DNA of 43,601 nucleotides from an uncultured Oscillospiraceae bacterium (GTDB lineage Bacteria; Bacillota; Clostridia; Oscillospirales; Oscillospiraceae): NCBI GenBank assembly GCA_947627745.1, contig CANQXH010000009.1, positions 1 to 43,601 of the forward strand, read 5' to 3'. Shown piece by piece: positions 1 to 16,329 of this stretch (position 1 is its first letter; each line of letters starts with the position of its first letter). The notes under the pieces were generated by a model. It saw only the letters and a program-made list of their open reading frames with translations, ran no database searches and was not told where the DNA came from. The position numbers and the translations under genes were made by a program.

Positions 1-401
1 GCTCAGCTCGCCGTTGCCGAAGCTGCGCGTCTGGCTGCCGTGGGATCCGGGGGGAGCTGGCTGCGGGCCTGCCCTCCGTCCGGAAGATCGGCCTGCCCGC
101 CATGGAGGCGGCTCTGGCCGCCGGCGGGGATCTGGAGCAGGCGGGCCTGGCGGCCCTGTGCGCCCTGATGGCCCGGGTGGAGGATACCAATCTCTTTGCC
201 CGGGGCGGGGCGGCGGGCCAGGCCTGGGCGGCGGCTCAGGCGTCCCAAATTTCCGGCCCCATCCCGGACCGGACCGCCCTGGAGGAGCTGGATCGGGCCA
301 TGATCCACCGGAATCTCTCCCCCGGCGGCTGCGCCGACCTGCTGGCCATCACCTATTTTATGCTTTTCGGTTCATCCATGGAAAACCCGCTCCCGGAATG
401 A
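1..401 (+). CDS. citG: Triphosphoribosyl-dephospho-CoA synthase (CitG-like), C-terminal part, 5' truncated by window edge
   Basis: Frame 3 is open from the window start; motifs GIRGELAAGLPSVRKIGLPAMEAAL, RVEDTNLFARGG and LDRAMIHRNLSPGGCADLLAITYF are typical of the CitG C-terminus. Confidence 0.8.
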   Translation, partial: SARRCRSCASGCRGIRGELAAGLPSVRKIGLPAMEAALAAGGDLEQAGLAALCALMARVEDTNLFARGGAAGQAWAAAQASQISGPIPDRTALEELDRAMIHRNLSPGGCADLLAITYFMLFGSSMENPLPE

Positions 402-453
402 CGGAGCGGATTTTCCCGAAAATCGGCGGCGGCCCCGGCATGGGGCCGCCAAA

Positions 454-490
454 AAGAAGCGGAAGCGGCGCCGCGCTTCCGCTTCTTGCC
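454..490 (-). terminator. Intrinsic terminator, possibly bidirectional
   Basis: Perfect 14-bp inverted repeat AAGAAGCGGAAGCG/CGCTTCCGCTTCTT with 6-nt loop; T-run on the - strand; lies between convergent genes. Confidence 0.75.
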
Positions 491-492
491 GC

Positions 493-897
493 TTATCCGT
501 CGCTGGGGGTCTGCTCCAGCAGGGTCCGCAGATCGGGGGCGGGGGAGGGATCTACCGTTTGCCAGGGACCGCCGTCCTTCCGCAGGTAGCGGTTGGAGCG
601 CTGAAAATACACCCGCTGCTCCCCGTTGGAGAGTGTCAGGGTGAACCGGCACGCGCCCGTCGGCGGTCCCCCGGCGTCCATGGGGGGCGGAAGGATCTGA
701 ATGGCCCGCAGATAGTTAAGGACCGCCTCCATTTTGGGGCTTTCCGTATACTCCCGGTGAAGGAAGGCCCCGTCCAGGCTGGATTCCACGCTGACGCGGA
801 CGACCTGGGGAGAAGACCGGTCCGGCTCCCGGGGGCAGCAGATGCCGCACAGCCCCAGGGCGACCGCCAGACTCAAAACGATTCTTTGAAAAAACAT
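493..897 (-). CDS. Small secreted/membrane-anchored hypothetical protein
   Basis: ORF starting MFFQRIVLSLAVALGLCGICC (signal-peptide-like) preceded by AGGAGAGG; followed by a terminator. Confidence 0.6.
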   Translation of the reverse strand: MFFQRIVLSLAVALGLCGICCPREPDRSSPQVVRVSVESSLDGAFLHREYTESPKMEAVLNYLRAIQILPPPMDAGGPPTGACRFTLTLSNGEQRVYFQRSNRYLRKDGGPWQTVDPSPAPDLRTLLEQTPSDG

Positions 898-994
898 CGG
901 GCAACCTCTCCTTTTGAGGATAGGTTGCCCGATGGTCCGTTCCTTATCGCCGGGAAAAACCAGAAAACCAGATAATTCGCGGAAAAAGCCCCAG

Positions 995-3616
995 TTATTC
1001 GTCTCCGAACAGCTGCCGCCAGAAATCGTTTTCCAAAATCCAGGTGGACACGGTGAACCGGTTGGACAGGTCATTGTGCTTCTGCCGGATATACTCCTCG
1101 CTCACCGGGGTGTCGGTGTAATTCGTCACCTCGCCGGTGTTGGAATTGTAGCAGGCCAGATCGGTGATCCAGCTCCGGTCCCGGAACATGACGAAGGGCT
1201 CCGCGTCGGAGAACACATCCCTGCCCATATAGAGCCGGGAGTCGAAGTCCAGACCGAAGAGATTGCTCAAGGTGGGCAGCAGATCCAGGTGGCTGGAGGG
1301 AGCGTCCACGATCTCGGGGGTCATGCCGGCCTTGTAAATGAACGCGCCGTTGCGGAACCGGCCAAAGTTGTCGCTGATCTCATGGCCCGCCAGCTCGGAC
1401 ATCTCCTCGTCCGTCAGACCGTTGGGATAGTGGTCGGCGGTGAGGACGATGACGGTGTTTTCCAGGACTCCGGCCTCCTCCAGCCGCTGAAGTAGCAGCT
1501 CCATGCTCTTTTCCAGCTCCAGCTGGCAGGCCAGGTACGCCCGGACGTTGGAGCTGTAAGGCTCGTCCGCTACCAGATCCTTATTCTTGTAGCAGATATA
1601 GTTGTCGGAGAAATTGAACTCCCGGTGGCCGGAGATGGTCATATAATAGGTGACGAAGGGCTCGTTGTTTACATAATCTCCTGTGGTCTTGTCGATCACC
1701 TCAATATCCGACTCAGGCCAGGAGTATACCACGTCCAGTCCCTGGCCGTGGGCCTTGTACACAAAGCCCAGGTTTTCCAGATATTCGTTCCGGCTGTAAT
1801 AGTCGTAGTCATGGCCGTGGAAGGCGTAGGCGTTGTAGCCCTCCTTGAGCAGCTGCCGGGACATGGTCAGGGGCATGGCGTTACCGTACTTGGCGGAGCG
1901 CTCAAAGCTCCAGGCGCCGGCCTCGGGGACGGTGCCGGTGAGGAAGGCGTACTCACCGTCGGTGGTGGAGGTGCCCCAGTCGGAGACGTAGTAATTGGAG
2001 AAGTAGATCCCCTCGTGCATGAGCTTATATAAAGTGGGGGTCCGGGTGGGGCTGAGGGCCAGCTCGTCGAAGGCCTCGGCGCAGATGAGGATCAGGTTGC
2101 ACCCCTTGAACATGCCGGTGTGGTCGTTTTTGCTGCTGGGGGTCCGCTGGGCGAAGAACAGGTACATATCCCGCAGATCCTCGTCCATGATCCGGCTGGC
2201 CATGGAGTTAAAATCGAAGTCCAGCACGTTAAGACCGGTCTGCTGGGAGGCGGCGCCGGTGGTTTGGACAGGGTTGGCCGAGGCGGTGCCCATGGGGACG
2301 GAGGCATTGGCGCCGCCTGTGCCGGAAGGCGTCGGATCGTCCAGATGGATGCTGCCCTTGGGCGTGTAGTGGGTCAGCAGCCGGGTCAGATCCACCCGCA
2401 GGGAGGTGACGGCGCCCAGCATGTTGACGCTGGCATAGGGGTCGGTGCTGTTGTGGTACAGATCGTAGGCGCTGTGATCCCCGGTGCCGAAGACCGGCAG
2501 GATCGCCACCGCCAGCAGCTGCAAGACCACCGCCAATACCGCGGGCAGCAGGGCGAACCGGCGCTTTTTCAAGGGCTTGAAGGAGAAGAACCTGGGCGCG
2601 AGAAACGCCAGCAGCAAAACCGGGACCGCCATCAGGAGGATCAGGGGCAGGGCCTTCCCGATCTCGCTGAAAATGGTGGCGTTGAACTGGCCCTCAAATA
2701 CCTGCCCGCCGTTTAAGAAGGAGTAGGCGGAGTAAAAGCTGTTGTTGAAGATCCGGGAGTAAACCAGCTGGGAGGCGCAGAACACCAGCACCAGAGAGCT
2801 GTACACCGTGAGCAGGATGTGATTGGCCCTTCTGCTGGGGATCACCAGCGTCAGCGCGAACAGGAGCAGGGCCGGGACGCCGGAAAAGAGCAGGGGCATC
2901 ACCAGCCCGGGGTTGTACAGCGTCTTCGGGCCGGTGGCGGTGGCGATATGAAGCACCAGCTCCGGGAAAAAGCCCGCCAGCCAGACCGCCAGCAAAAGAT
3001 ACCAGCGGTTGAGAAATTTTTTCCGCTTTTTCCGCTGCCGGGGAGCGCCGGCGACCGTGGCCCGCTGGGCCTGGGAAGGAGCGGCTTCCGCATCCTTCTT
3101 CCGGGACGCAGGCGGCTTCTTGGTTTCCTGCGGGTGCTCCCGGGACGCTGGAGCGGAGGGCTCAGTGGGCGCTTCTTCCTCGGCCTCGGGGAACAGCTGG
3201 GGTGGACTCTCCGGCTCCTCCGCAGGTTCCGGCATGGGGGAGGGGACGTCCGGCGCGGGTTCCTCCGGCGCCGGTTCCTCCGGGGCAGGCTGCTCCTCCG
3301 GGTCCAGCATCTCCGCCCCGGCGTCGGGCTCCTCGGGCTCCGGGGCTTCCGCGGCGCCCGGCTCCATCCCCAGAAGGGACAGCAGGGTGTCGTCCAACGG
3401 ATCGACAGGCGCCGGGGCTTCGGGCTCCGCCTGGTCGGCAGGCGGCCGCTTTTCAAAAGCGGCGGGGGTTTCCTCCTCCCAAAAATCGAAGGCCGAATCG
3501 TCCCCTTCCGCCTCGGGGGCACCGTCGATCCCCGCCAGAAGGCGGTCGATCTCCGTTAAAATATCGTCAGTGCTGCGCTCCTCCTGGGAGAAAAGCGCGT
3601 CGCGGTCAGGGTCCAT
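995..3616 (-). CDS. LtaS-type LTA synthase family/sulfatase membrane protein with long acidic Pro-rich N-terminal extension
   Basis: TM segments followed by sulfatase-fold motifs NLILICAEAFDELAL, TSTTDGEYAFLTG, VIVLTADHYPNGL and SSHLDLLPTLSNLFGL; start chosen at MDPDRDALF. Confidence 0.85.
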   Translation of the reverse strand: MDPDRDALFSQEERSTDDILTEIDRLLAGIDGAPEAEGDDSAFDFWEEETPAAFEKRPPADQAEPEAPAPVDPLDDTLLSLLGMEPGAAEAPEPEEPDAGAEMLDPEEQPAPEEPAPEEPAPDVPSPMPEPAEEPESPPQLFPEAEEEAPTEPSAPASREHPQETKKPPASRKKDAEAAPSQAQRATVAGAPRQRKKRKKFLNRWYLLLAVWLAGFFPELVLHIATATGPKTLYNPGLVMPLLFSGVPALLLFALTLVIPSRRANHILLTVYSSLVLVFCASQLVYSRIFNNSFYSAYSFLNGGQVFEGQFNATIFSEIGKALPLILLMAVPVLLLAFLAPRFFSFKPLKKRRFALLPAVLAVVLQLLAVAILPVFGTGDHSAYDLYHNSTDPYASVNMLGAVTSLRVDLTRLLTHYTPKGSIHLDDPTPSGTGGANASVPMGTASANPVQTTGAASQQTGLNVLDFDFNSMASRIMDEDLRDMYLFFAQRTPSSKNDHTGMFKGCNLILICAEAFDELALSPTRTPTLYKLMHEGIYFSNYYVSDWGTSTTDGEYAFLTGTVPEAGAWSFERSAKYGNAMPLTMSRQLLKEGYNAYAFHGHDYDYYSRNEYLENLGFVYKAHGQGLDVVYSWPESDIEVIDKTTGDYVNNEPFVTYYMTISGHREFNFSDNYICYKNKDLVADEPYSSNVRAYLACQLELEKSMELLLQRLEEAGVLENTVIVLTADHYPNGLTDEEMSELAGHEISDNFGRFRNGAFIYKAGMTPEIVDAPSSHLDLLPTLSNLFGLDFDSRLYMGRDVFSDAEPFVMFRDRSWITDLACYNSNTGEVTNYTDTPVSEEYIRQKHNDLSNRFTVSTWILENDFWRQLFGDE

Positions 3617-3652
3617 GAGAATCCCTCGTTTCTTTTCATGGTATTCTCTTAA

Positions 3653-3681
3653 ATTATACGCCAAGTTGACAGAATATGCAA
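3653..3681 (-). promoter_or_regulatory. Sigma-A type promoter of the ltaS-like gene
   Basis: - strand TTGCAT-N17-TATAAT. Confidence 0.7.
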
Positions 3682-3753
3682 GAAAAAAGTGTAAAGAAAC
3701 CCTCCGGAAATCCCCCGGAGGCAAAAAAATCCGGGCCAGGCCCGGAAAAAAGA

Positions 3754-3782
3754 TTGACAAACCGCTTCCCCTGTGATAAAAT
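3754..3782 (+). promoter_or_regulatory. Sigma-A type promoter of rpoBC
   Basis: TTGACA-N17-TAAAAT, about 160 nt upstream of the rpoB start. Confidence 0.8.
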
Positions 3783-3943
3783 GGTTCTCCATACTGTGGG
3801 AGTGCGGCTATTTTTCAGAATCCCCACATCTATATATTATACCACAGTCCGGGGGCAAAGTCAAGCCCGTTTTCAACAAAATGACAACCGCACCAGGCGT
3901 ATCAACGAACAGATTCCGGCGCTCCGCCGAAAGAAAGGCAGTG

Positions 3944-7642
<3,699 letters not shown>

Positions 7643-7655
7643 GGAGGCGTGATGA

Positions 7656-11381
<3,726 letters not shown>

Positions 11382-11446
11382 TCCAAGAGTAAACGCCTCC
11401 TGAAAGCCCCCGCGGCCTTGCCCGGGAGAAGCAAAAAGCAGAATCT

Positions 11447-11494
11447 GCCCCTGACTGTGCGCCGCCGGCGCACAGTCAGGGGCGTTTCCGTTTT
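11447..11494 (+). terminator. Strong intrinsic terminator after rpoC
   Basis: Perfect 16-bp stem GCCCCTGACTGTGCGC/GCGCACAGTCAGGGGC with 5-nt loop, followed by GTTTCCGTTTT. Confidence 0.9.
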
Positions 11495-11624
11495 AAGCGC
11501 TCCGCCTTCCCCGGCCGGCGCGCCCGCCGGGCGGCGCCGGACCCGGATCTCCTCCCGCCCGGCGGCGGGGCGGGTAAAATTCGGAGGAAAACGGGAAAAA
11601 TCTCAAATTCTTCCGGAAAATTTG

Positions 11625-11652
11625 TTGACATTTTCAAAATATGGCGTATAAT
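11625..11652 (+). promoter_or_regulatory. Consensus sigma-A promoter of rpsL-rpsG-fusA
   Basis: TTGACA-N16-TATAAT. Confidence 0.85.
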
Positions 11653-11742
11653 ATCCTTCGTGCGGACTCTTTTTGGGATAGGGGCTTTGCGCCCTGTTTC
11701 CAGAGGAGGAAACGCCGATTTTTGGAAGAAAGGAGATCAATA

Positions 11743-12168
11743 ATGCCTACTTTTAATCAGCTTGTACGTAACGGCCGTCAGCAGGCCAGCTACAAGTCCA
11801 CCGCTCCCGCTCTGCAAAGAGGTCTGAACACCCTTCAGAACAAGACCACCGACCTGCCCTCCCCCCAGAAGCGCGGCGTGTGTACCGCCGTCCGTACCAC
11901 CACTCCCAGGAAGCCCAACTCCGCGCTGCGGAAGGTCGCCCGTGTCCGCCTGACCAACGGGATGGAAGTTTCCGCCTATATCCCCGGCGTGGGCCACAAT
12001 CTGCAGGAGCACTCCGTGGTCCTGATCCGTGGCGGCCGTGTCAAGGACCTGCCCGGTATCCGTTACCACATCATCCGCGGCACGCTGGACACCCAGGGCG
12101 TTCAGGGCCGGATGCAAGCCCGCTCCAAGTACGGCGCCAAGCGGCCCAAGGCTGGCAAGAAGAAGTAA
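11743..12168 (+). CDS. rpsL: 30S ribosomal protein S12
   Basis: [13 protein letters not shown]...[37 protein letters not shown]...; RBS AAAGGAGAT. Confidence 0.98.
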   Translation: MPTFNQLVRNGRQQASYKSTAPALQRGLNTLQNKTTDLPSPQKRGVCTAVRTTTPRKPNSALRKVARVRLTNGMEVSAYIPGVGHNLQEHSVVLIRGGRVKDLPGIRYHIIRGTLDTQGVQGRMQARSKYGAKRPKAGKKK

Positions 12169-12182
12169 TTTTCCGCCTGTCC

Positions 12183-12255
12183 GCAAGGCAAGCCTTGCCA
12201 GGAAGGTTTTCGATATGATCGACCTCTGGCAGGCACGACGAAAGGCACACTTTCG
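12183..12255 (+). promoter_or_regulatory. Structured rpsL-rpsG intercistronic RNA with alternative hairpins
   Basis: GCAAGGC/GCCTTGC (12183-12198) competes with GCCTTGCCAG/CTGGCAGGC (12192-12234), which encloses AGGT/ACCT and CGAT/ATCG; then CGAAAG/CTTTCG (12239-12255). Confidence 0.55.
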
Positions 12256-12297
12256 AGTACCGATGACATCATTTTATTTATGAAGGAGGGAAGCAAA

Positions 12298-12768
12298 GTG
12301 CCCAGAAGAGGTAATGTTCCCAAAAGAGAGGTCCTTCCGGACCCCACTTACAATTCCGTTCTGGTTACCAAGCTCATCAACAGCATCATGCTCGACGGCA
12401 AGAAGGGCGTCGCCCAGAAGGTGGTCTACGGCGCTTTCGAGATCGTTGAGAATAAGACCGGCAAGAACGGCCTGGAGGTCTTCCAGCAGGCGATGGAAAA
12501 CATCATGCCCGCCGTGGAGCTGAAGGCCCGCCGGGTGGGCGGCGCCACCTACCAGGTGCCCATTGAGGTCCGGCCCGACCGCCGGCAGACCCTGGGTCTG
12601 CGCTGGCTGACCACTTACAGCCGCAGCCGCGGCGAGAACACCATGCGGGAGCGGCTCGCCGCCGAAATTATGGACGCCGCCAACAACACGGGCTCCGCCG
12701 TAAAGAAGCGGGAGGATACCCACAAGATGGCGGAGGCGAACAAGGCATTCGCCCATTTCCGCTGGTAA
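12298..12768 (+). CDS. rpsG: 30S ribosomal protein S7
   Basis: GTG start after [28 protein letters not shown]... full S7 sequence. Confidence 0.97.
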   Translation: MPRRGNVPKREVLPDPTYNSVLVTKLINSIMLDGKKGVAQKVVYGAFEIVENKTGKNGLEVFQQAMENIMPAVELKARRVGGATYQVPIEVRPDRRQTLGLRWLTTYSRSRGENTMRERLAAEIMDAANNTGSAVKKREDTHKMAEANKAFAHFRW

Positions 12769-12787
12769 CATTTAAAGGAGCATTTCA

Positions 12788-14866
12788 ATGCCTAGACAGT
12801 ATTCCCTGGAAAACACCCGCAACATCGGCATCATGGCCCATATCGACGCCGGAAAGACCACGACCACCGAGCGCATTTTGTTCTACACCGGCCGCAACTA
12901 CAAGATCGGTGAGACTCACGACGGCTCCGCCACCATGGACTGGATGGCCCAGGAGCAGGAGCGGGGCATCACCATCACCTCCGCCGCCACCACCTGCTTC
13001 TGGCGGCACTGCCGCATCAACATCATCGACACCCCGGGCCACGTGGACTTCACCGTGGAGGTGGAGCGTTCCCTGCGGGTCCTGGACGGTTCCGTGACGG
13101 TGCTGTGCGCCAAGGGCGGCGTGGAGCCCCAGACCGAGACGGTCTGGCGGCAGGCCGACGAATACCGGGTCCCCCGGATGGTGTATGTCAACAAAATGGA
13201 CATCATGGGCGCGGACTTTTTCCGGGTTTTGGACATGATGCACGACCGGCTCAAGTGCAACGCCGTCCCCATTCAGCTCCCCATCGGCAAGGAGGAGGAG
13301 TTCAAGGGCGTGGTGGACCTGCTGAAAATGAAGGCCTACCTGTTCTACGACGAGCTGGGCAAGGATATGCGGGAGGAAGAGATCCCCGCGAATATGCTGG
13401 AGCTCTGCCAGGAGTACCGGGAAAAGCTGATGGACGCGGTCTCCGAGGTGGATGACGAGATCATGGAGATGTACTTGAACGGCGACGAGGTACCCATCGA
13501 CAAGATCAAGGCCGCCATCCGCAAGGCCACCATTGACAACACCATGGTGCCCGTCACCTGCGGCTCGTCCTATAAGAACAAGGGCGTGCAGGAGATGCTG
13601 GACGCGGTGGTGGATTATCTTCCGTCGCCGCTGGACAAGAAGGGCGTCAAGGGCATAAACCCCGACACCGATGAGGAGGACTTCCGTCCCGCCTCCGACG
13701 ACGCGCCCTTCTCCGCCCTGGCGTTTAAGATCGCCACGGACCCCTACGTGGGGAAGCTGTGCTACTTCCGGGTCTACTCCGGGACCCTGGAGAAGGGGAC
13801 TACCGTTCTCAACTCCACCAAGCACAGCCGGGAGCGGCTGGGCCGGATCCTGCAAATGCACGCCAATCATCGGGAGGACATCACCACCGTCTACTCCGGC
13901 GATATCGCCGCCGCCGTAGGCGTGAAGAACACCACCACCGGCGACACCTTCTGCGACGAGTCCCACCCCATTATCCTGGAATCCATGGTGTTCCCCGAGC
14001 CCGTCATTCGGGTGGCCATCGAGCCCAAGACCAAGGCCGGTCAGGAGAAGATGGGCATTGCCCTGGCTAAATTGGCCGAGGAGGACCCCACCTTCAAGAC
14101 CTACACCGACGAGGAAACGGGCCAGACCATCATTGCCGGCATGGGCGAGCTCCATCTGGAGATCATTGTGGACCGGCTGCTGCGGGAGTTCAAGGTGGAG
14201 GCCAACGTGGGCAAGCCCCAGGTGGCCTACAAGGAGACCATCCGCAAGGCCGTGGACCAGGAGACCAAGTATGCCCGCCAGTCCGGCGGCAAGGGCCAGT
14301 ACGGCCACGTCAAGATCCATGTGGAGCCCAACGAGCCCGGCAAGGGCTATGAGTTCGTCAACGCCATCGTCGGCGGCGCCATCCCCAAGGAGTTCATTCC
14401 CGCGGTGGACGCGGGCATCCAGGGGGCCATGCAGGCCGGCGTCCAGGCGGGCTTCCCCGTGGTGGACGTGAAGGTGACGCTCTACGACGGCTCCTTCCAC
14501 GAGGTGGATTCCTCCGAGCTGGCTTTCAAGATCGCCGGATCCATGGCCTTCAAGGAAGCGTGCCGGAAGGCCAATCCCTGCATCCTGGAGCCTATTATGA
14601 AGGTTTCCGTGGTGGTGCCCGACGACTACATGGGCGCCGTCATCGGCGACCTGACCGCCCGCCGGGGCAACATCCTGGGCCAGATCACCCGGACCGGCTC
14701 CGTGCAGGTGGACGCCAACGTGCCCCTGGCGGAGATGTTCGGCTACGCCACCGATCTGCGGAGCAAGACCCAGGGCCGGGGCCAGTACACCATGGAGCCC
14801 AGCCACTACACCGAGCTGCCCAAGTCCAAGAGCGAGGAGATCGTGCGCACCCGTTCCGGCGGCTAA
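12788..14866 (+). CDS. fusA: Elongation factor G
   Basis: [26 protein letters not shown], 692 aa. Confidence 0.98.
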   Translation: MPRQYSLENTRNIGIMAHIDAGKTTTTERILFYTGRNYKIGETHDGSATMDWMAQEQERGITITSAATTCFWRHCRINIIDTPGHVDFTVEVERSLRVLDGSVTVLCAKGGVEPQTETVWRQADEYRVPRMVYVNKMDIMGADFFRVLDMMHDRLKCNAVPIQLPIGKEEEFKGVVDLLKMKAYLFYDELGKDMREEEIPANMLELCQEYREKLMDAVSEVDDEIMEMYLNGDEVPIDKIKAAIRKATIDNTMVPVTCGSSYKNKGVQEMLDAVVDYLPSPLDKKGVKGINPDTDEEDFRPASDDAPFSALAFKIATDPYVGKLCYFRVYSGTLEKGTTVLNSTKHSRERLGRILQMHANHREDITTVYSGDIAAAVGVKNTTTGDTFCDESHPIILESMVFPEPVIRVAIEPKTKAGQEKMGIALAKLAEEDPTFKTYTDEETGQTIIAGMGELHLEIIVDRLLREFKVEANVGKPQVAYKETIRKAVDQETKYARQSGGKGQYGHVKIHVEPNEPGKGYEFVNAIVGGAIPKEFIPAVDAGIQGAMQAGVQAGFPVVDVKVTLYDGSFHEVDSSELAFKIAGSMAFKEACRKANPCILEPIMKVSVVVPDDYMGAVIGDLTARRGNILGQITRTGSVQVDANVPLAEMFGYATDLRSKTQGRGQYTMEPSHYTELPKSKSEEIVRTRSGG

Positions 14867-14911
14867 GGCTGCCCGTCCCGGTTTTTTCCGGGTAAAAATT
14901 CCATTTTCTAC

Positions 14912-14940
14912 TTGCGTTTCTGCCGGGTTTGTAGTATGAT
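14912..14940 (+). promoter_or_regulatory. Promoter of tuf
   Basis: TTGCGT-N17-TATGAT. Confidence 0.65.
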
Positions 14941-15005
14941 GTGTGCAGAACCGCATTCATCCCCCAATTCATTATTTAATTCATCTATCACAGGAGGATT
15001 TTTCA

Positions 15006-16217
15006 ATGGCGAAGCAGAAATTTGAAAGAACCAAGCCCCATGTCAATATCGGCACCATCGGCCATATTGACCACGGCAAGACCACCCTGACCGCGGCCAT
15101 TACCAAGGTCCTGCACATGGCGGACCCCAGCGCCGCCGAGTTCACCGCTTACGATCAGATCGATAAGGCTCCCGAGGAGAAGGCCCGTGGTATCACCATC
15201 AACACCGCCCACGTGGAGTACGAGACCAAGAACCGTCACTATGCCCACGTTGACTGCCCGGGCCACGCCGACTATATCAAGAACATGATCACCGGCGCCG
15301 CGCAGATGGATGGCGCCATCCTGGTCATCGCCGCTTCCGACGGCCCCATGGCTCAGACCAAGGAGCATCTGCTGCTGGCCCGTCAGGTGAACGTGCCCTC
15401 CGTCCTGGTGTTCCTGAACAAGGTCGACCAGGTGGACGACGACGAGCTGCTGGAGCTGGTGGAGATGGAAGTCCGCGAGACCCTGGACTTCTACGGCTTC
15501 CCCGGCGACGACACCCCCATTATCCGCGGCAGCGCGCTGAACGCCCTGGTGTGCGACTCCACCGACCCCAACGCCCCCGAGTACAAGTGCATCTGGGAGC
15601 TGATGGACGCCGTTGACACTTGGATCCCCACCCCCGATCGGAAGGCCGACCAGCCCTTCCTGATGCCCGTGGAAGACGTGTTCACCATCTCCGGCCGTGG
15701 CACCGTGGCCACCGGCCGTGTGGAGCGTGGCGTGATCAAGAAGAACGAGCCCGTTGAGATCGTCGGCCTGCGGGAAGACAAGCTCAACTCCGTCGTCACC
15801 GATATCGAAATGTTCCACAAGCTGCTGGACTACGCCGAGGCTGGCGACAACATCGGCGCTCTGCTCCGGGGCATCGACAAGAAGAGCATCGAGCGGGGCC
15901 AGGTCCTTGCCAAGCCCAACTCCATCCATCCCCACACCAAGTTTGCCGGCCAGGTCTACGTCCTGTCCAAGGAAGAGGGCGGCCGTCACACTCCCTTCTT
16001 CAACAACTACCGTCCCCAGTTCTACTTCCGTACCACCGACGTGACCGGCATCATCACCCTGCCCGAGGGCGTTGAGATGTGCATGCCCGGTGACAACGTG
16101 GTGATGCATGTGGAGCTGATTACCCCCATCGCCATCGAGAAGGGCCTCCGCTTCGCTATCCGCGAGGGCGGCCGTACCGTTGGTTCTGGTGTTGTCACCG
16201 AGATCGAGGGCGACTAA
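15006..16217 (+). CDS. tuf: Elongation factor Tu
   Basis: [52 protein letters not shown]. Confidence 0.98.
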   Translation: MAKQKFERTKPHVNIGTIGHIDHGKTTLTAAITKVLHMADPSAAEFTAYDQIDKAPEEKARGITINTAHVEYETKNRHYAHVDCPGHADYIKNMITGAAQMDGAILVIAASDGPMAQTKEHLLLARQVNVPSVLVFLNKVDQVDDDELLELVEMEVRETLDFYGFPGDDTPIIRGSALNALVCDSTDPNAPEYKCIWELMDAVDTWIPTPDRKADQPFLMPVEDVFTISGRGTVATGRVERGVIKKNEPVEIVGLREDKLNSVVTDIEMFHKLLDYAEAGDNIGALLRGIDKKSIERGQVLAKPNSIHPHTKFAGQVYVLSKEEGGRHTPFFNNYRPQFYFRTTDVTGIITLPEGVEMCMPGDNVVMHVELITPIAIEKGLRFAIREGGRTVGSGVVTEIEGD

Positions 16218-16231
16218 TTCCAAATGATCGA

Positions 16232-16268
16232 CCGGCCCTGGCGCAAGCCAGGGCCGGTTCTTCGTTTC
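16232..16268 (+). terminator. Intrinsic terminator of tuf
   Basis: Perfect 11-bp stem CCGGCCCTGGC/GCCAGGGCCGG with GCAA tetraloop, then TTCTTCGTTT. Confidence 0.85.
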
Positions 16269-16289
16269 GGGGCTTTTGGGCCGAAAGAT

Positions 16290-16329
16290 TTCCAAAAGCA
16301 ACCGAGGCGGTCCCGTTTGGGGCCGCCTC
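16290..16329 (-). terminator. Intrinsic terminator of rnpB
   Basis: - strand GAGGCGG/CCGCCTC stem followed by GGTTGCTTTTGG. Confidence 0.65.

Noticed and set aside
14-589. 191-aa + strand ORF in frame 2 at the window start
   Set aside because: The alternative frame matches CitG; this one is a Gly/Pro/Arg-rich shadow ORF
15006-16217. Elfamycin-resistance substitutions in EF-Tu
   Set aside because: Positions equivalent to Q124, G316 and A375 appear wild type by motif comparison
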